Made by a program: the position numbers and the translations under genes
Assembly (NCBI GenBank): GCA_032718475.1
Contig: JAUCBJ010005023.1
Coordinates: forward strand, 1-32,185
Reading direction: 5' to 3'
DNA: 32,185 nt
Origin: Nemertoderma westbladi
Taxonomy: Eukaryota > Xenacoelomorpha > Nemertodermatida > Nemertodermatidae
Notes under the pieces: model-generated
Database searches by the model: none
Told to the model about the DNA's origin: nothing
What the model saw: the letters and a program-made list of their open reading frames with translations, nothing else
Part shown: positions 9,803-18,274 of the stretch, one piece after another
How the letters are laid out: each line of letters starts with the position of its first letter
Position numbering within the stretch: the first letter of the stretch is position 1

Positions 9803-10374
9803 TTGGATTTGGTTAGCGAGATTGCGAAGTTTGCGGCTAGACACGGATTACCGGCACAACAACCGCCGAAGTTCTCTGGCAACGCAAAACACTGGCGTAC
9901 GCTGGTAGACTACGTAGAGTCCCAGATCGCTAAGTGTGCTTTCACCTCGATGGAGAAGTTTAATTACTTGCTCCAGGTTCTGTCTGGTGAGCCGAAACGA
10001 TTAGCGGAAACCTTCATTGGTGTTCCAGATGCCTTTGAGTTGGCGTATGACCGTTTGTATTCGATTTACGGCGGCAACGTAGCCATGGCTAAATCTATAT
10101 CGAAGACCTCTGTAGAGGAGGAAGTATTTCGAAACCGATCAATCTTTTACGACTCGCGGACAAAATCAAGAATGCTATACGGACTTTATGGTCCATTGGA
10201 CAACTCGAATACGCTAACGCACCGACAGTTCTCATTATGATAATCGGTCGAATTCATCATCGATTACGACGAGAATGGCGACGCATCGAGTATCAGCGTG
10301 AAGAGGCCGGTGGGCTATTAAAACTTACCGACGTCTACCAACTGATTTCGCGGGAGGCCGTAGTGGAGATTTGA
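9803..10374 (+). CDS. gag: Element 1 gag core, DUF1759-like, frameshifted
   Basis: The first part (9803-10240) has the BEL/Pao gag signature: PKFSGNAKHW near the start, then KFNYLLQVLSGEPKRL, then a YDRLYSIYGG block. After about 10110-10150 the similarity passes to another frame. There LADKIKNAIRTL and HRLRREW followed by a helical stretch complete the family's C-terminal half, up to TGA at 10372-10374. That frame stays readable to TGA 10501-10503. The frame here is open for some distance upstream of ATG 9803, so the ATG is probably internal to a polyprotein. The role is particle assembly, by analogy with the family. Confidence 0.82.
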
Positions 10375-10503
10375 TCAAACTATACTGATCACCATATAGC
10401 GGCAGAAGGAATAGCTATTGCTCCGCCGACTCGGACCAAACCATTTCCGACGAACGCAAAAGCCGTGACTTATGCCACCCGACCGAAACTTCTAAAGTTC
10501 TGA

Positions 10504-10943
10504 CGCCTATTGGCACCAAGCAGCCACGACAACAGTTGCCGGCGGACTTTGTGGGATGCTCATAGTGCGAGCGGAACGGCAGAAACCACAGCGGACATAA
10601 ACTACGTGGATGTCGCGCTTTTAGAGAGTTGGGAGTTAAAGAAAGGAGACTTCAAATTCGATCTTTGGATTCTTGTTGGAGATGTACCAAGCCTGGACAC
10701 GTCCGGAAGGATTGCCCGAGCGACAATACATGTCCTCTATGTGGACGTAACCACGACTCGTTACTTCACACAAACAGTCATACTCTGACCAGACGCTTTC
10801 GACGAGAGCATCCAGATAAAGCGGCTAGATGCGACGCACTTTATAAAGAGCGTGCGCCACGCGAGACTCATACATTCTATACGGACTGTATGGATCAATC
10901 AGGCTCATCGGACAAGGATGAGGAGGAAGACAACACCTTTTAA
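10504..10943 (+). CDS. gag: Element 1 gag zinc-finger (nucleocapsid-like) segment
   Basis: This single frame has TAG at 10563-10565 and TAA at 10941-10943; the first ATG after the TAG is 10629. It encodes a CCHC knuckle (CWRCTKPGHVRKDC) followed by CPLCGRNHDSLLH, a C-x2-C-x3-H-x4-H finger that is a strong BEL/Pao trait. A Cys/His-rich stretch precedes it (around 10557-10610), interrupted by the TAG. It ends in an acidic tail (DKDEEEDNTF). The likely role is RNA binding. The TAA directly precedes the protease in the same frame. Confidence 0.85.
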
Positions 10944-11576
10944 GTGCATGCAGGGGAGGAACAACCATCGATAACACTCCTCACACAGAACCAATTGAAA
11001 GGGTTTAGCGTGATTCCTATAAAGATTACCGGAACCCGAGGGAGCAAGCGTATATACGCTATCTTAGACTCTGCGTCATCGCATAGTTACGTCAACGAAC
11101 AAGTAGCTGACGTAGTTACGGACATGAGTAAAGGTAAGACTGCTCAGTATACTGTAAGCAGCATGCATGGTAAGAGAGCAATCCCAGTGACGAGAGTAAA
11201 ACTTACCTTAGACACTCTTCTTTCCAAAACGGAATACAGCAAGGAGGAGCGCTCATTACTTCCAGTAAGAAATTTGACCATTGCATCTACGAAGGACTTT
11301 AGTAACTTGCTCGGCCCTGTGCCAGAGCTATCACCGGAAGATTGTAAGTATTTCCGATACCTTAGAATACCGGAATGTCCTGTTAATTATCGCTCAATCG
11401 TGATGTTGATTGGGACAGACCAGTTTAACTTACATCAGGTATGGGAGACACGCCCCTCTGTTATTACAGCGGGCAACCCCTACGCATGTAGAACTCCCAT
11501 AGGTTGGTATACTAGAGCACCAGTGCATTCAGTAGAGGTAAGTGATCAGGAGGATGACGTTTTTGAGTACGTGTAG
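10944..11576 (+). CDS. pro: Element 1 aspartic protease (DUF1758-like)
   Basis: This segment is in the same frame as the zinc fingers, separated only by TAA 10941-10943. The active-site loop is AILDSASSHSYV, giving D-S-A where most family members have D-S-G or D-T-G. Later VMLIGTDQFNL and TPIGWYTRAP match the second half of BEL proteases (IGxDxx and GW motifs). It begins at a GTG codon, so it is normally made as part of a polyprotein and not from its own start. It ends at TAG 11574-11576, where the overlapping frame from 11542 takes over, indicating a frameshift near 11550-11570. Confidence 0.85.
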   Translation: MHAGEEQPSITLLTQNQLKGFSVIPIKITGTRGSKRIYAILDSASSHSYVNEQVADVVTDMSKGKTAQYTVSSMHGKRAIPVTRVKLTLDTLLSKTEYSKEERSLLPVRNLTIASTKDFSNLLGPVPELSPEDCKYFRYLRIPECPVNYRSIVMLIGTDQFNLHQVWETRPSVITAGNPYACRTPIGWYTRAPVHSVEVSDQEDDVFEYV

Positions 11577-12432
11577 TTTACTGACTACCACGATAGATAA
11601 TTCTCCTTCACACTCCTGTGGTCCAATTGTACAGACTGCACTACAACAGACTTGCGTCGCTAATGCTGACGTAACTGATACTGACATAACTGATCTGGAT
11701 ACGACCACACGGACCTCTGACTTACAACTACTTGCAGTAAACCAGGTTGTATTGACTACTGAAGACCAAAGGGTTGTTGCTGTGGATGACTCGATGAATG
11801 AGGGTTTTGGAAGGCTTGCGAGCCTACCGAAAAATCCGAAGGTCATTGACCCCACCCACCAGTCTTCGACACCGGTCATTGATCTTGGAAGGCTTGCGAG
11901 CCTACCGACAGATCAGAAGGTTGTCAAACCGCCACACGACGATTCGACGCCGACTAGTGACACCGGAAAGCTTGCGAGCCTACCAGACACATTGACACTA
12001 GCCACCGCAACGGACAAAGACGTGGACGAGGACCATGGCGCAGTGCAAGCAGCGCTTGACCGACTGCTGACTGAACGGACCATTAACTGGTTAGAACAGG
12101 ACTCAGCAGAACCCGGTAGTTACGAGACCGCTATGTCAGAACAGGAAAAACGGTCATTAAATATTATGAGAGATACCATTCGCCAGACCGCGAATGGACA
12201 CTACGCAGTAGGCATGTTGTGGCGCAATGGACAACATAAGCTCGTTAACAACTACCCGCTTGCTTTGAGGCGACTCAACTCAATAAGGCAGCGATTGTTG
12301 CATGATGAGACGACCCATATGCAATACAATGCGCAACTTCAGACGTATCTCCAAAAGGGATACGCCATTAGGATGTTAAATCCCAAGGTAACCACAGATC
12401 AGACATATTACCTGCCACATCATTTTGTTTGA
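11542..12432 (+). CDS. pol: Element 1 protease-RT linker and RT N-terminus
   Basis: Roughly the first 150 residues are a low-complexity Thr/Asp-rich linker. It contains three 26-residue tandem repeats headed G[RK]LASLP (11809, 11887, 11965), each embedding the 20-bp hairpin. From about 12030 the sequence becomes the BEL RT N-terminus: a Leu/Glu helix, GHYAVGMLWRNGQHKLVNNY, ALRRLNSIRQRLL, then YLPHHFV at the end. TGA 12430-12432 interrupts the domain within its conserved strand, since the same frame continues with RT sequence immediately after. The linker is far longer than I would expect between protease and RT. Confidence 0.82.
   Translation: MIRRMTFLSTCSLLTTTIDNSPSHSCGPIVQTALQQTCVANADVTDTDITDLDTTTRTSDLQLLAVNQVVLTTEDQRVVAVDDSMNEGFGRLASLPKNPKVIDPTHQSSTPVIDLGRLASLPTDQKVVKPPHDDSTPTSDTGKLASLPDTLTLATATDKDVDEDHGAVQAALDRLLTERTINWLEQDSAEPGSYETAMSEQEKRSLNIMRDTIRQTANGHYAVGMLWRNGQHKLVNNYPLALRRLNSIRQRLLHDETTHMQYNAQLQTYLQKGYAIRMLNPKVTTDQTYYLPHHFV
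11809..12000 (+). repeat. 78-bp tandem repeats between protease and RT
   Basis: Three units begin at 11809, 11887 and 11965, exactly 78 bp apart (26 codons), each starting with the hairpin motif. The heads are well conserved and the remainder is diverged. The third unit has GGAAAGCTT in place of GGAAGGCTT, which weakens its stem. Confidence 0.85.
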
Positions 12433-12759
12433 CACCCGGACAAACCTGGCAAGGTGCGTGTTGTCAACGACTGCGCTGCGCTTTACCAAGGGATGTCTAT
12501 GAACAGCGAACTGATGGACGGGCCGAATATGAATAATTACCTCATGGGAGTCATAATGCATTTTAGACAACGCAAAATGGCTTTCACCTGTGACGTAGAG
12601 GCCATGTTTCACCAGGTTAAGGCTTTGGAGCGGGACAGGGACAGTTTAATGTTTCTTTGGTATCCGGACGGAAATTTAGAACTTCCGCCAGAAACTTACC
12701 AAATGCAGGTAAGAGTTTTCGGAGCAAGGGACAGCCCAACTGCACCATGTATTCCTTAA
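12433..12759 (+). CDS. pol: Element 1 reverse transcriptase, first catalytic part
   Basis: Directly after the TGA, RT continues in frame: KVRVVNDCAA, then LMDGPNMNNYLMG, and TCDVEAMFHQV with the first catalytic Asp codon at 12592-12594. These are the finger and palm strands A-B of BEL RTs. A conserved FG..SP block follows at about 12718-12740. The frame then fails at TAA 12757-12759, while the next RT motifs appear in another frame, so one frameshift lies near 12735-12745. Confidence 0.88.
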   Translation, partial: HPDKPGKVRVVNDCAALYQGMSMNSELMDGPNMNNYLMGVIMHFRQRKMAFTCDVEAMFHQVKALERDRDSLMFLWYPDGNLELPPETYQMQVRVFGARDSPTAPCIP

Positions 12760-13040
12760 AGCAGACTGCATCGGACAGACAAGACCAATTTGACCCAGAA
12801 GTAGTTTGGACAGTGGAACGAGACTTCTACGTGGATGATAGCCTCAAGAATTGTGACACTCTGGAGTGCGCTACGACCGTAGCACACCAACTCCAAGATT
12901 GTCTCGCTGAGGGCGGATTTCGACTCACGAAGTTAATTTCCAACGAACCCGAATTAGTGAACTCATTCGACCCGAAGGATCGCAGTGGAGGAGACTTGGA
13001 CTTAGACCAAGAACCTCTACCTATGACCAAGGTATTATGA
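12735..13040 (+). CDS. pol: Element 1 reverse transcriptase, YVDD part
   Basis: The same frame is open from 12657, but meaningful sequence starts after about 12735 (CTMYSLKQTASD). The catalytic box FYVDDS is encoded at 12825-12842, with YVDD at 12828-12839, so both active-site aspartates are intact. It ends at TGA 13038-13040. The frame continues downstream without a shift into LRWD, where family members have Gly-Leu before the Arg/Lys-Trp-Asp; a GGA to TGA change would explain this stop. Confidence 0.88.
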   Translation, partial: PNCTMYSLKQTASDRQDQFDPEVVWTVERDFYVDDSLKNCDTLECATTVAHQLQDCLAEGGFRLTKLISNEPELVNSFDPKDRSGGDLDLDQEPLPMTKVL

Positions 13041-14009
13041 CTTAGGTGGGACCTGAACACCGACAATTTTAGTGTACGTGTAAGGTCCAACGACCAGACT
13101 AGACCTCTCACTAAGAGGACTTGCTTATCGACCATGAGTCGATTGTATGACCCATTGTGTTTCATTAGTCGAGTGATCCTACATGCTAGGATCATACTCC
13201 GCAGCATTTGGCAAGGCGGACTGGAATGGGACGATCCCATCCCAGAAAAGTTAGCTGAGCAATGGAGGGACTGGGAAGCCCAACTGACGTTCTTACAAGA
13301 CTATACCATACCAAGGGTATACTTTCCTTTGCAGACCACCTTTCCTGCCGATTTAGGGCTTCACAGCTTCAATGACGCTAGTAAGGATGGACTGGGGGTT
13401 ACTTTATACCTTAGACGACAAGTGACATCGGACAGCTACGAAGTGTCTCTCGTTACTTCAAGGGCTAGAACAATGCCGTTGAAGTATATGACTGTACCTC
13501 GTGGAGAGCTGCAAGCCGGGACGATATCCACCGATATTGTAAGTTTAGTTCAACGCGAGCTGGAGGCTAACTTGAAGGTCACATATTGGACGGATGCGAT
13601 GTTGGTACTTTGGTACATAAACAACGAAACATTCAAGTTCAAGACTTTCATAGCCAAAAGACGGGCTGAAATATTAGACCGGTCGCTCAAACAAGATTGG
13701 CGTCACTGTCCAGGGAAGCTGAACCCAGCTGACATCGCGTCACGGGGGATGCTACCGATCGACTTTTGTAAACCGGACAATAAATCCTTTTGGTTTAGAG
13801 GACCCGATTTCCTACAACGACCATCAGACGAATGGCCACCGTTATTAGATGCGACAACTAATACCATACCGGAGGGTGCCGAGATAAAAATCGACACAGT
13901 TGTCAAATCTAAAGTGAAAGCCAAGGTCAAGAGGAAACAAGGACGGACGAAATCTGATGACCTGGACGCTAGACCCGACATTACGCCAGACGTCTCACCA
14001 GACTCTTGA
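13041..14009 (+). CDS. pol: Element 1 RT thumb/connection and RNase H
   Basis: This frame is continuous with the YVDD segment apart from the TGA; the first ATG is at 13134. RLYDPLCFIS and ILRSIWQGGLEWDDPIP belong to the BEL connection region. RNase H motifs follow: SFNDASKDGLG (Asp codon 13374-13376), VPRGELQAG with the Glu, YWTDAMLVLWYI (Asp 13593-13595), and WRHCPGKLNPADIASRG containing the final Asp. All four expected acidic positions are present. The C-terminus changes to a Lys-rich stretch (KSKVKAKVKRKQGR) and enters a Pro-Asp repeat before TGA 14007-14009. Confidence 0.88.
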   Translation, partial: LRWDLNTDNFSVRVRSNDQTRPLTKRTCLSTMSRLYDPLCFISRVILHARIILRSIWQGGLEWDDPIPEKLAEQWRDWEAQLTFLQDYTIPRVYFPLQTTFPADLGLHSFNDASKDGLGVTLYLRRQVTSDSYEVSLVTSRARTMPLKYMTVPRGELQAGTISTDIVSLVQRELEANLKVTYWTDAMLVLWYINNETFKFKTFIAKRRAEILDRSLKQDWRHCPGKLNPADIASRGMLPIDFCKPDNKSFWFRGPDFLQRPSDEWPPLLDATTNTIPEGAEIKIDTVVKSKVKAKVKRKQGRTKSDDLDARPDITPDVSPDS

Positions 14010-14395
14010 CCAGACGCTCGTATGAATCTTTCACCGGAGTTCCGCGGGAGATTTCACCAGAAGTTTCGCCGGATTGTTCACCAGATGACTCGCCAGATTA
14101 TTCACCAGAAGCGACACCAGATTGTTCTCTGGATTGTCCGCCAGATTGTTTTATGGAACTCTCGACAGATTGTCTACCGGATGTTTCACCAGACTTTCCA
14201 CCAGACATCTCGACAGACTGTCCATTAGACTTTAGACCAGACATTCTGATAGAAGCTACGCCAGACTTTCTTTGGGACTGATGACAGAACATTTCGCCAG
14301 AAGTTCCGCGCTATGTCTCACCAGACGTCTTACCAGACTATTCACCGGACACCTCACCAGACTGTCTACTAGACTTTCCACTAGACGACTCGATG
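13965..14395 (+). repeat. 12-bp minisatellite encoding [ST]-P-[DE]-x repeats
   Basis: A degenerate 12-bp unit (like TCACCAGACTNN) recurs about 30 times, giving four-residue periods such as SPDCSPDDSPDY. It is readable first in the RNase H frame, then from 14006 in a second frame up to TGA TGA at 14279-14284, and on in that second frame into 14393-14599. The product would be an acidic, proline-rich, unfolded linker between RNase H and integrase. Confidence 0.82.
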
Positions 14396-14599
14396 GAAAG
14401 AAAAGACGTGTATTATAAGGACGCAATGAATTCATTGGAGCGGACTAGTACACACCCATTAGGTATTAACAACTTACCGAATTTGACTTCTTTGGACGAT
14501 GAAGGTGTGGCCACAGCGATCACACTCCCCTCAAGGAAAATACTTGACTTACTGTCTACAGGTAAACGTGTGACTAAGGTTAGGAAGCTTATGAGTTGA
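14393..14599 (+). CDS. Element 1 linker between Pro-Asp tract and integrase
   Basis: This short open stretch (MERKDVYYKDAMNSLERT start) is in the same frame as the end of the Pro-Asp repeat, so the ATG is probably internal. No domain is recognised. It ends at TGA 14597-14599 as the integrase frame opens at 14596, which implies a frameshift close to 14590. Confidence 0.45.
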   Translation: MERKDVYYKDAMNSLERTSTHPLGINNLPNLTSLDDEGVATAITLPSRKILDLLSTGKRVTKVRKLMS

Positions 14600-15942
14600 A
14601 ACCGTTACTGCCAGTCAATTCACTAGGTGCGGACGGTAAAGGTAAGACCGTGGAGATTGATATACTTGAGGACTCAGACAAACATATTGTACAAAGGGAG
14701 ACACCTACCAGAAGGCCCGTGGGCCTACCAAGTCCAAACAAGTATCCACATTTTGACTATACCTTACCTGATGACGTCACCAACACTTACGTTGACAGGA
14801 TAGTAAACCTAACTAGATCATGGACTGAAGCGTGCCGCAAGCTAGCATGGCTCAAACGTTTGAGACAATATGCCAGAGGCAAACGCGACTTTCCTAGAAG
14901 ACTTACCTTAGAGGAAGTTGGTCTTTATGAACTTGATATTATTAGACATTATCAATTGCGATATTTTGCACGAGAGTTCACAGCGATCAATCAGGGTAAA
15001 CAGATCAAGTCTTCACCGATTTTGAGTTGGAGTCCGATAATCTATAGGGGCTTACTTTGTCACAAGTCCAGACTCCAGAACATTGACTTTGCACTTGACT
15101 TTAGGTATCCTATCATCATACCGCAACACCATGAGTTACAGCGCGCTATGATACTGGACGCACATGTACGACTCAAACACGTAGGTAGACATCACTGTCT
15201 ATCACACTCATGATCGAGATTTGTACTGATTAGGCCTAGTAAGGCACTGAATTCGGTAACAATGAACTGTATGATTTGTAAGAAGGTGCACGCGAGGATA
15301 GGACACCAAGAGATGAGTGAACTACCACTAGCGAGATTACAGGCTTTTAGACCCCCTTTCACTGAGACAGGGATAGACTGTTTTGGACCCATAATCGCGA
15401 AACGCAGAAGGGTACAGGTAAAACGTTGTGGATTGATCTTCACTTGCATGGCCAGCAGAGCTATCCATATAGAGCGTGTGACAGACTTGACCACCAACGC
15501 CTTTATCCTAGCCTTACGGCGATTTATCTCTAGACATGGATTGTTCAAATCCATTTATTGCGACCAAGGGACTAACTTTGTGGGTGCACGGAATGAAATT
15601 ACCAGAGCTTTAAGGAAGTTGGACCAAAACCAGATTTCCGAGGAATTACGTCCTCACCGTATTGTTTGGAGCTTTAACACTCCTGACAGTCCGTGGAGAG
15701 GCGGCGTTTGGGAAAGGCTGATTGGGTCAATAAAGACGGATATGGCAAAAGTAATACCGACGCAACACATACTAACAGACGACCAACTGACGACGTTGTT
15801 AATAGAAATCGAAGCGGTTTTGAATACTCGACCGATCGCTTTGATCCCAGACAATAACGACTCACAGTTTGCCTTGACACTCAGCGCACCTGCTTATGCA
15901 GGCGCTGACGACATTGTTGCCCACTTCGGTACCTGTCGATAG
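14596..15942 (+). CDS. int: Element 1 integrase, one internal TGA
   Basis: A single frame from 14596 to 15942 is broken only by TGA 15211-15213. The N-terminal zinc-binding domain has the FRYPIIIPQHHELQ strand, His-rich AHVRLKHVGRHH, and CMIC after the stop. Catalytic residues are Asp in GIDCFGP (15376-15378), Asp in YCDQGTNFVGA (15562-15564) and Glu in WERLIGS (15712-15714). The second Asp to Glu spacing of 50 codons suits BEL/Pao integrases. The start is not an ATG (TTG 14596), consistent with release from a polyprotein. A hairpin motif copy at 14710-14729 reads RRPVGLP. The TGA sits where relatives often have Arg, consistent with CGA decay. Confidence 0.9.
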
Positions 15943-16340
15943 CGATGGATACGGCAACAAAGCTTGGAAAATCACTCAGTTGTTAGCCAACAAATTCTGG
16001 GAAATATGGCAGAAGCACTATTTGCCCTCTATTTCAACCAGAACCTCTTGGTACCCGATGTTTGAGACGAGGTGACCACGTTTTATTGGCTGAAACCAAT
16101 CTGAAAAGACGGTTTTGGCTGACTGGAGTCATTTTGATCAAGCACCCTACATCTGGTATAGTAAGGACAGTTACTGTACGGACTATTGGCAGACGTACCG
16201 TAGGCCTGTACAACGTCTCGTGCTCCTTGAGGAGACTAGAAACGAGACAGGAGACTACAAATCTCCACCCAATCTTAGTAAATAGAGATGTGGGAGCCTT
16301 GATGGCCGCCACATCGACTTACCGTATTTTAGTAATTTAG
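15943..16340 (+). CDS. int: Element 1 integrase C-terminal region (DUF5641-like)
   Basis: After the integrase frame closes, similarity continues in other frames. An AWKITQLLANKFWEIW-type helix and YLPSISTR follow at about 15960-16045. From 16062 comes RRGDHVLLAETNLKRRFW and a VRTVTVRTIG stretch typical of the DUF5641 domain that ends BEL/Pao integrases. The last frame ends at TAG 16338-16340 and closes pol. At least two frameshifts are needed (about 15940 and 16060). The domain is probably involved in target or DNA binding, by family analogy. Confidence 0.8.
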
Positions 16341-16950
16341 TATTTTGTATTACTGTATGTGCATTTGTATTCCTCTTCACTGTAGATAGAGTCAGCGGTG
16401 GAATTCCATTGTCTTTATATGTGAACATGGAGGGTAGTACCCTTATGTATCACATAGGAGCGGGATTGTGTGTACAGTAGGAATGGAATTCCACTTGGAA
16501 CCCACAAGTGAGACAATTTTTCAAAAATTATTAGACAAATCCATTTAGTTGGATTTAAATTTAAGAAAAATGATTCTCCAGTGAATGCGAATTCTAGATT
16601 ACAGCTAGATAAAAATTAAAATTGGGGAGGACAAGAGCGGATGGAAGGCTTGTGAGCCTACCGATAAATTTTTTTTGGAAAAGAAAATCGGCCTTGTTCT
16701 ACATAATCGTGTCTACTATTATTTTGGACCAAATTAATTCTCGACTGCACTATTTTCTTTGGGAGGTAGTTTGGGAAAATAAGGAGCCAGTGCGAAATCA
16801 CGCGAAACCCGAAGTCTTTAGGCAAATGGGTAGGGGTTTTAGACCGAAGTTGAGCCAAAGGCTGACAAAACTCTAAGTCTCCTCACATCTAACCTCTGTT
16901 TGTGCTTCCTCTAGTAGAAACACTATATACAGGGATTCACGCAGGAATAG
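16341..16950 (+). other. Post-integrase spacer of element 1
   Basis: There is no convincing gene here. It contains a perfect 13-bp inverted repeat, GTGGAATTCCATT at 16398-16410 and AATGGAATTCCAC at 16482-16494, enclosing the palindrome GGGTAGTACCC. One hairpin motif copy is at 16643-16662. A short ORF at 16622-16876 covers that copy (GRLVSLP) but has no other support. Confidence 0.55.
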
Positions 16951-17289
16951 GAGCACCAGGCGCCGTTCAACCTATATGGGGCCAAAAACTTTAACATGTT
17001 TGGAGTGGAGAGTATGGCTAGGAGTACAGCCAAGCTCGCTAAATCCAAGGCGGACCCGAATGTTACGCGACAACGATTGGTCGCTTATAACAAAAGAGCG
17101 GATGAGTTACGCGTGGAATTCAATGCGCTATACCCCTACGATGCATTATGCGACGCCAGTGACATTTGCGAGGATCCAGACATGGAGATACGCCGATTAT
17201 ATCATACGCTGCAATATTTGATGGCGAGCGAACCCTTGCCTGCAGCCAGGGCCGGATTAACCAGTAGGCTAATAAGGCTGAAGCCTTAG
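16951..17289 (+). CDS. Accessory ORF A downstream of integrase, unknown
   Basis: The frame is open from 16951 with ATG at 16996, giving about 97 residues from that ATG. The start region is Asn/Phe-rich, then mostly charged helix (KLAKSKADPN, YNKRADELRVEF), and it ends in a basic stretch (RAGLTSRLIRLKP). No family is recognised. It lies 0.6 kb after the pol end and 1.5 kb before the 3' LTR, where an env or accessory gene would sit, but it has no signal peptide or membrane segment. A small palindrome overlaps its stop codon. It could be a gag-like fragment or a captured host sequence. Confidence 0.45.
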   Translation, partial: EHQAPFNLYGAKNFNMFGVESMARSTAKLAKSKADPNVTRQRLVAYNKRADELRVEFNALYPYDALCDASDICEDPDMEIRRLYHTLQYLMASEPLPAARAGLTSRLIRLKP

Positions 17290-17682
17290 GGCCATTGAAA
17301 AAAGCGGTCACACTTTCCTACAAAAATGTTGAATTGTAATGAGTTGAATGTAATGAGAGTTAATAGGAAGCCTATAAAATAGTCTGTAAAAGGGGCACTT
17401 TACATCATTAGTTTCTTAGTATATGGACCCGTCCGTGTTCAGGCTAGCCGGGAACCATTTCATTAAACTGAGTAGATACACCGTTGGTTATGTACTATGT
17501 ATTATTTGTATATTCCATACATGCCAGCCTAGCCAAGGCCTCTACAAAATCTCAGTTTGCTACCAGCCTACTACAATAGATCAGCTGATTGGGTAACCCC
17601 CCTGTGACTCTAAAGATTGTTGGCCAACCGGCCATCTCTTTATTTGTTGCATTAGGGACGAATTAGGGACGAATTCAATGGA
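17290..17682 (+). other. Spacer with candidate internal TATA box
   Basis: No gene is seen. TATAAAA at 17373-17379 in an otherwise gene-poor stretch, 300 bp before the next ORF, could be an internal promoter. This is a single motif and weak evidence. Confidence 0.35.
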
Positions 17683-18274
17683 ATGCATCTTTATAGATGC
17701 GCTCGAGGAGCGGATCCAGAGACAAAGGACGTGTTCTCCATTTATAAACTGTTCTATAAATGTGGAGGATGTATGTGTGCGCAAGACAACTCGATTCCTA
17801 TGCGCTTGAACCCGGAGAACCCCGAGCCGATATTAGCGCAATGTTCATACCACCAAAGTCTGCGTTACCAAGAAGGCGGATACCCTTTGACGAATCCGTA
17901 CCATTCGTTTAAGATGAGTGGACCGAATGCGGGCGAGATTGTCATTTATGAACCCAAATTAGTCGAACCAGACTTCTATAGTATGATAGCGGGATGAGTC
18001 TAATAAGTCGACACAAGAGAAACGGGAAGCTTTGAGCCTCTATAGGGCATACAAAGCGCACGAGAAAGGCGAGATCGAGGAGTTCGGCGGAAGGCTTGCG
18101 ATCCTACCATTTTATTGGATATCCTATGATCAAACCGAACCCAAGGAGATGACGGTCGTTTCATTTCCCGGTATTCTAGAACCGCAGGCAACTCGACGTA
18201 GGAGCCCAAGCCCAGCTAGACCGAAGTCACCGATTAATCGTATAAAAGGGCAAAGGCAAAGGACACAAGCGTAG
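17683..18274 (+). CDS. Accessory ORF B downstream of integrase, unknown, one frameshift
   Basis: The first part (17683-17997, 104 residues) contains a Cys cluster, FYKCGGCMCAQD, then Pro/Asn/Tyr-rich sequence (NPENPEPI, EGGYPLTNPYHSF, YEPKLVEPDFYSM). Near 17990 the reading passes to another frame, open from about 17996 to 18274. This part is helical (SLYRAYKAHEKGE), then GRLAILP from a hairpin copy at 18089, then a very basic Ser-Pro tail (RRRSPSPARPKSPINRIKGQ) suited to nucleic-acid binding. Together it would be about 195 residues. No known family is recognised. A 6-bp stem hairpin (GCATCT..AGATGC, 17685-17700) lies at its start. Confidence 0.5.
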
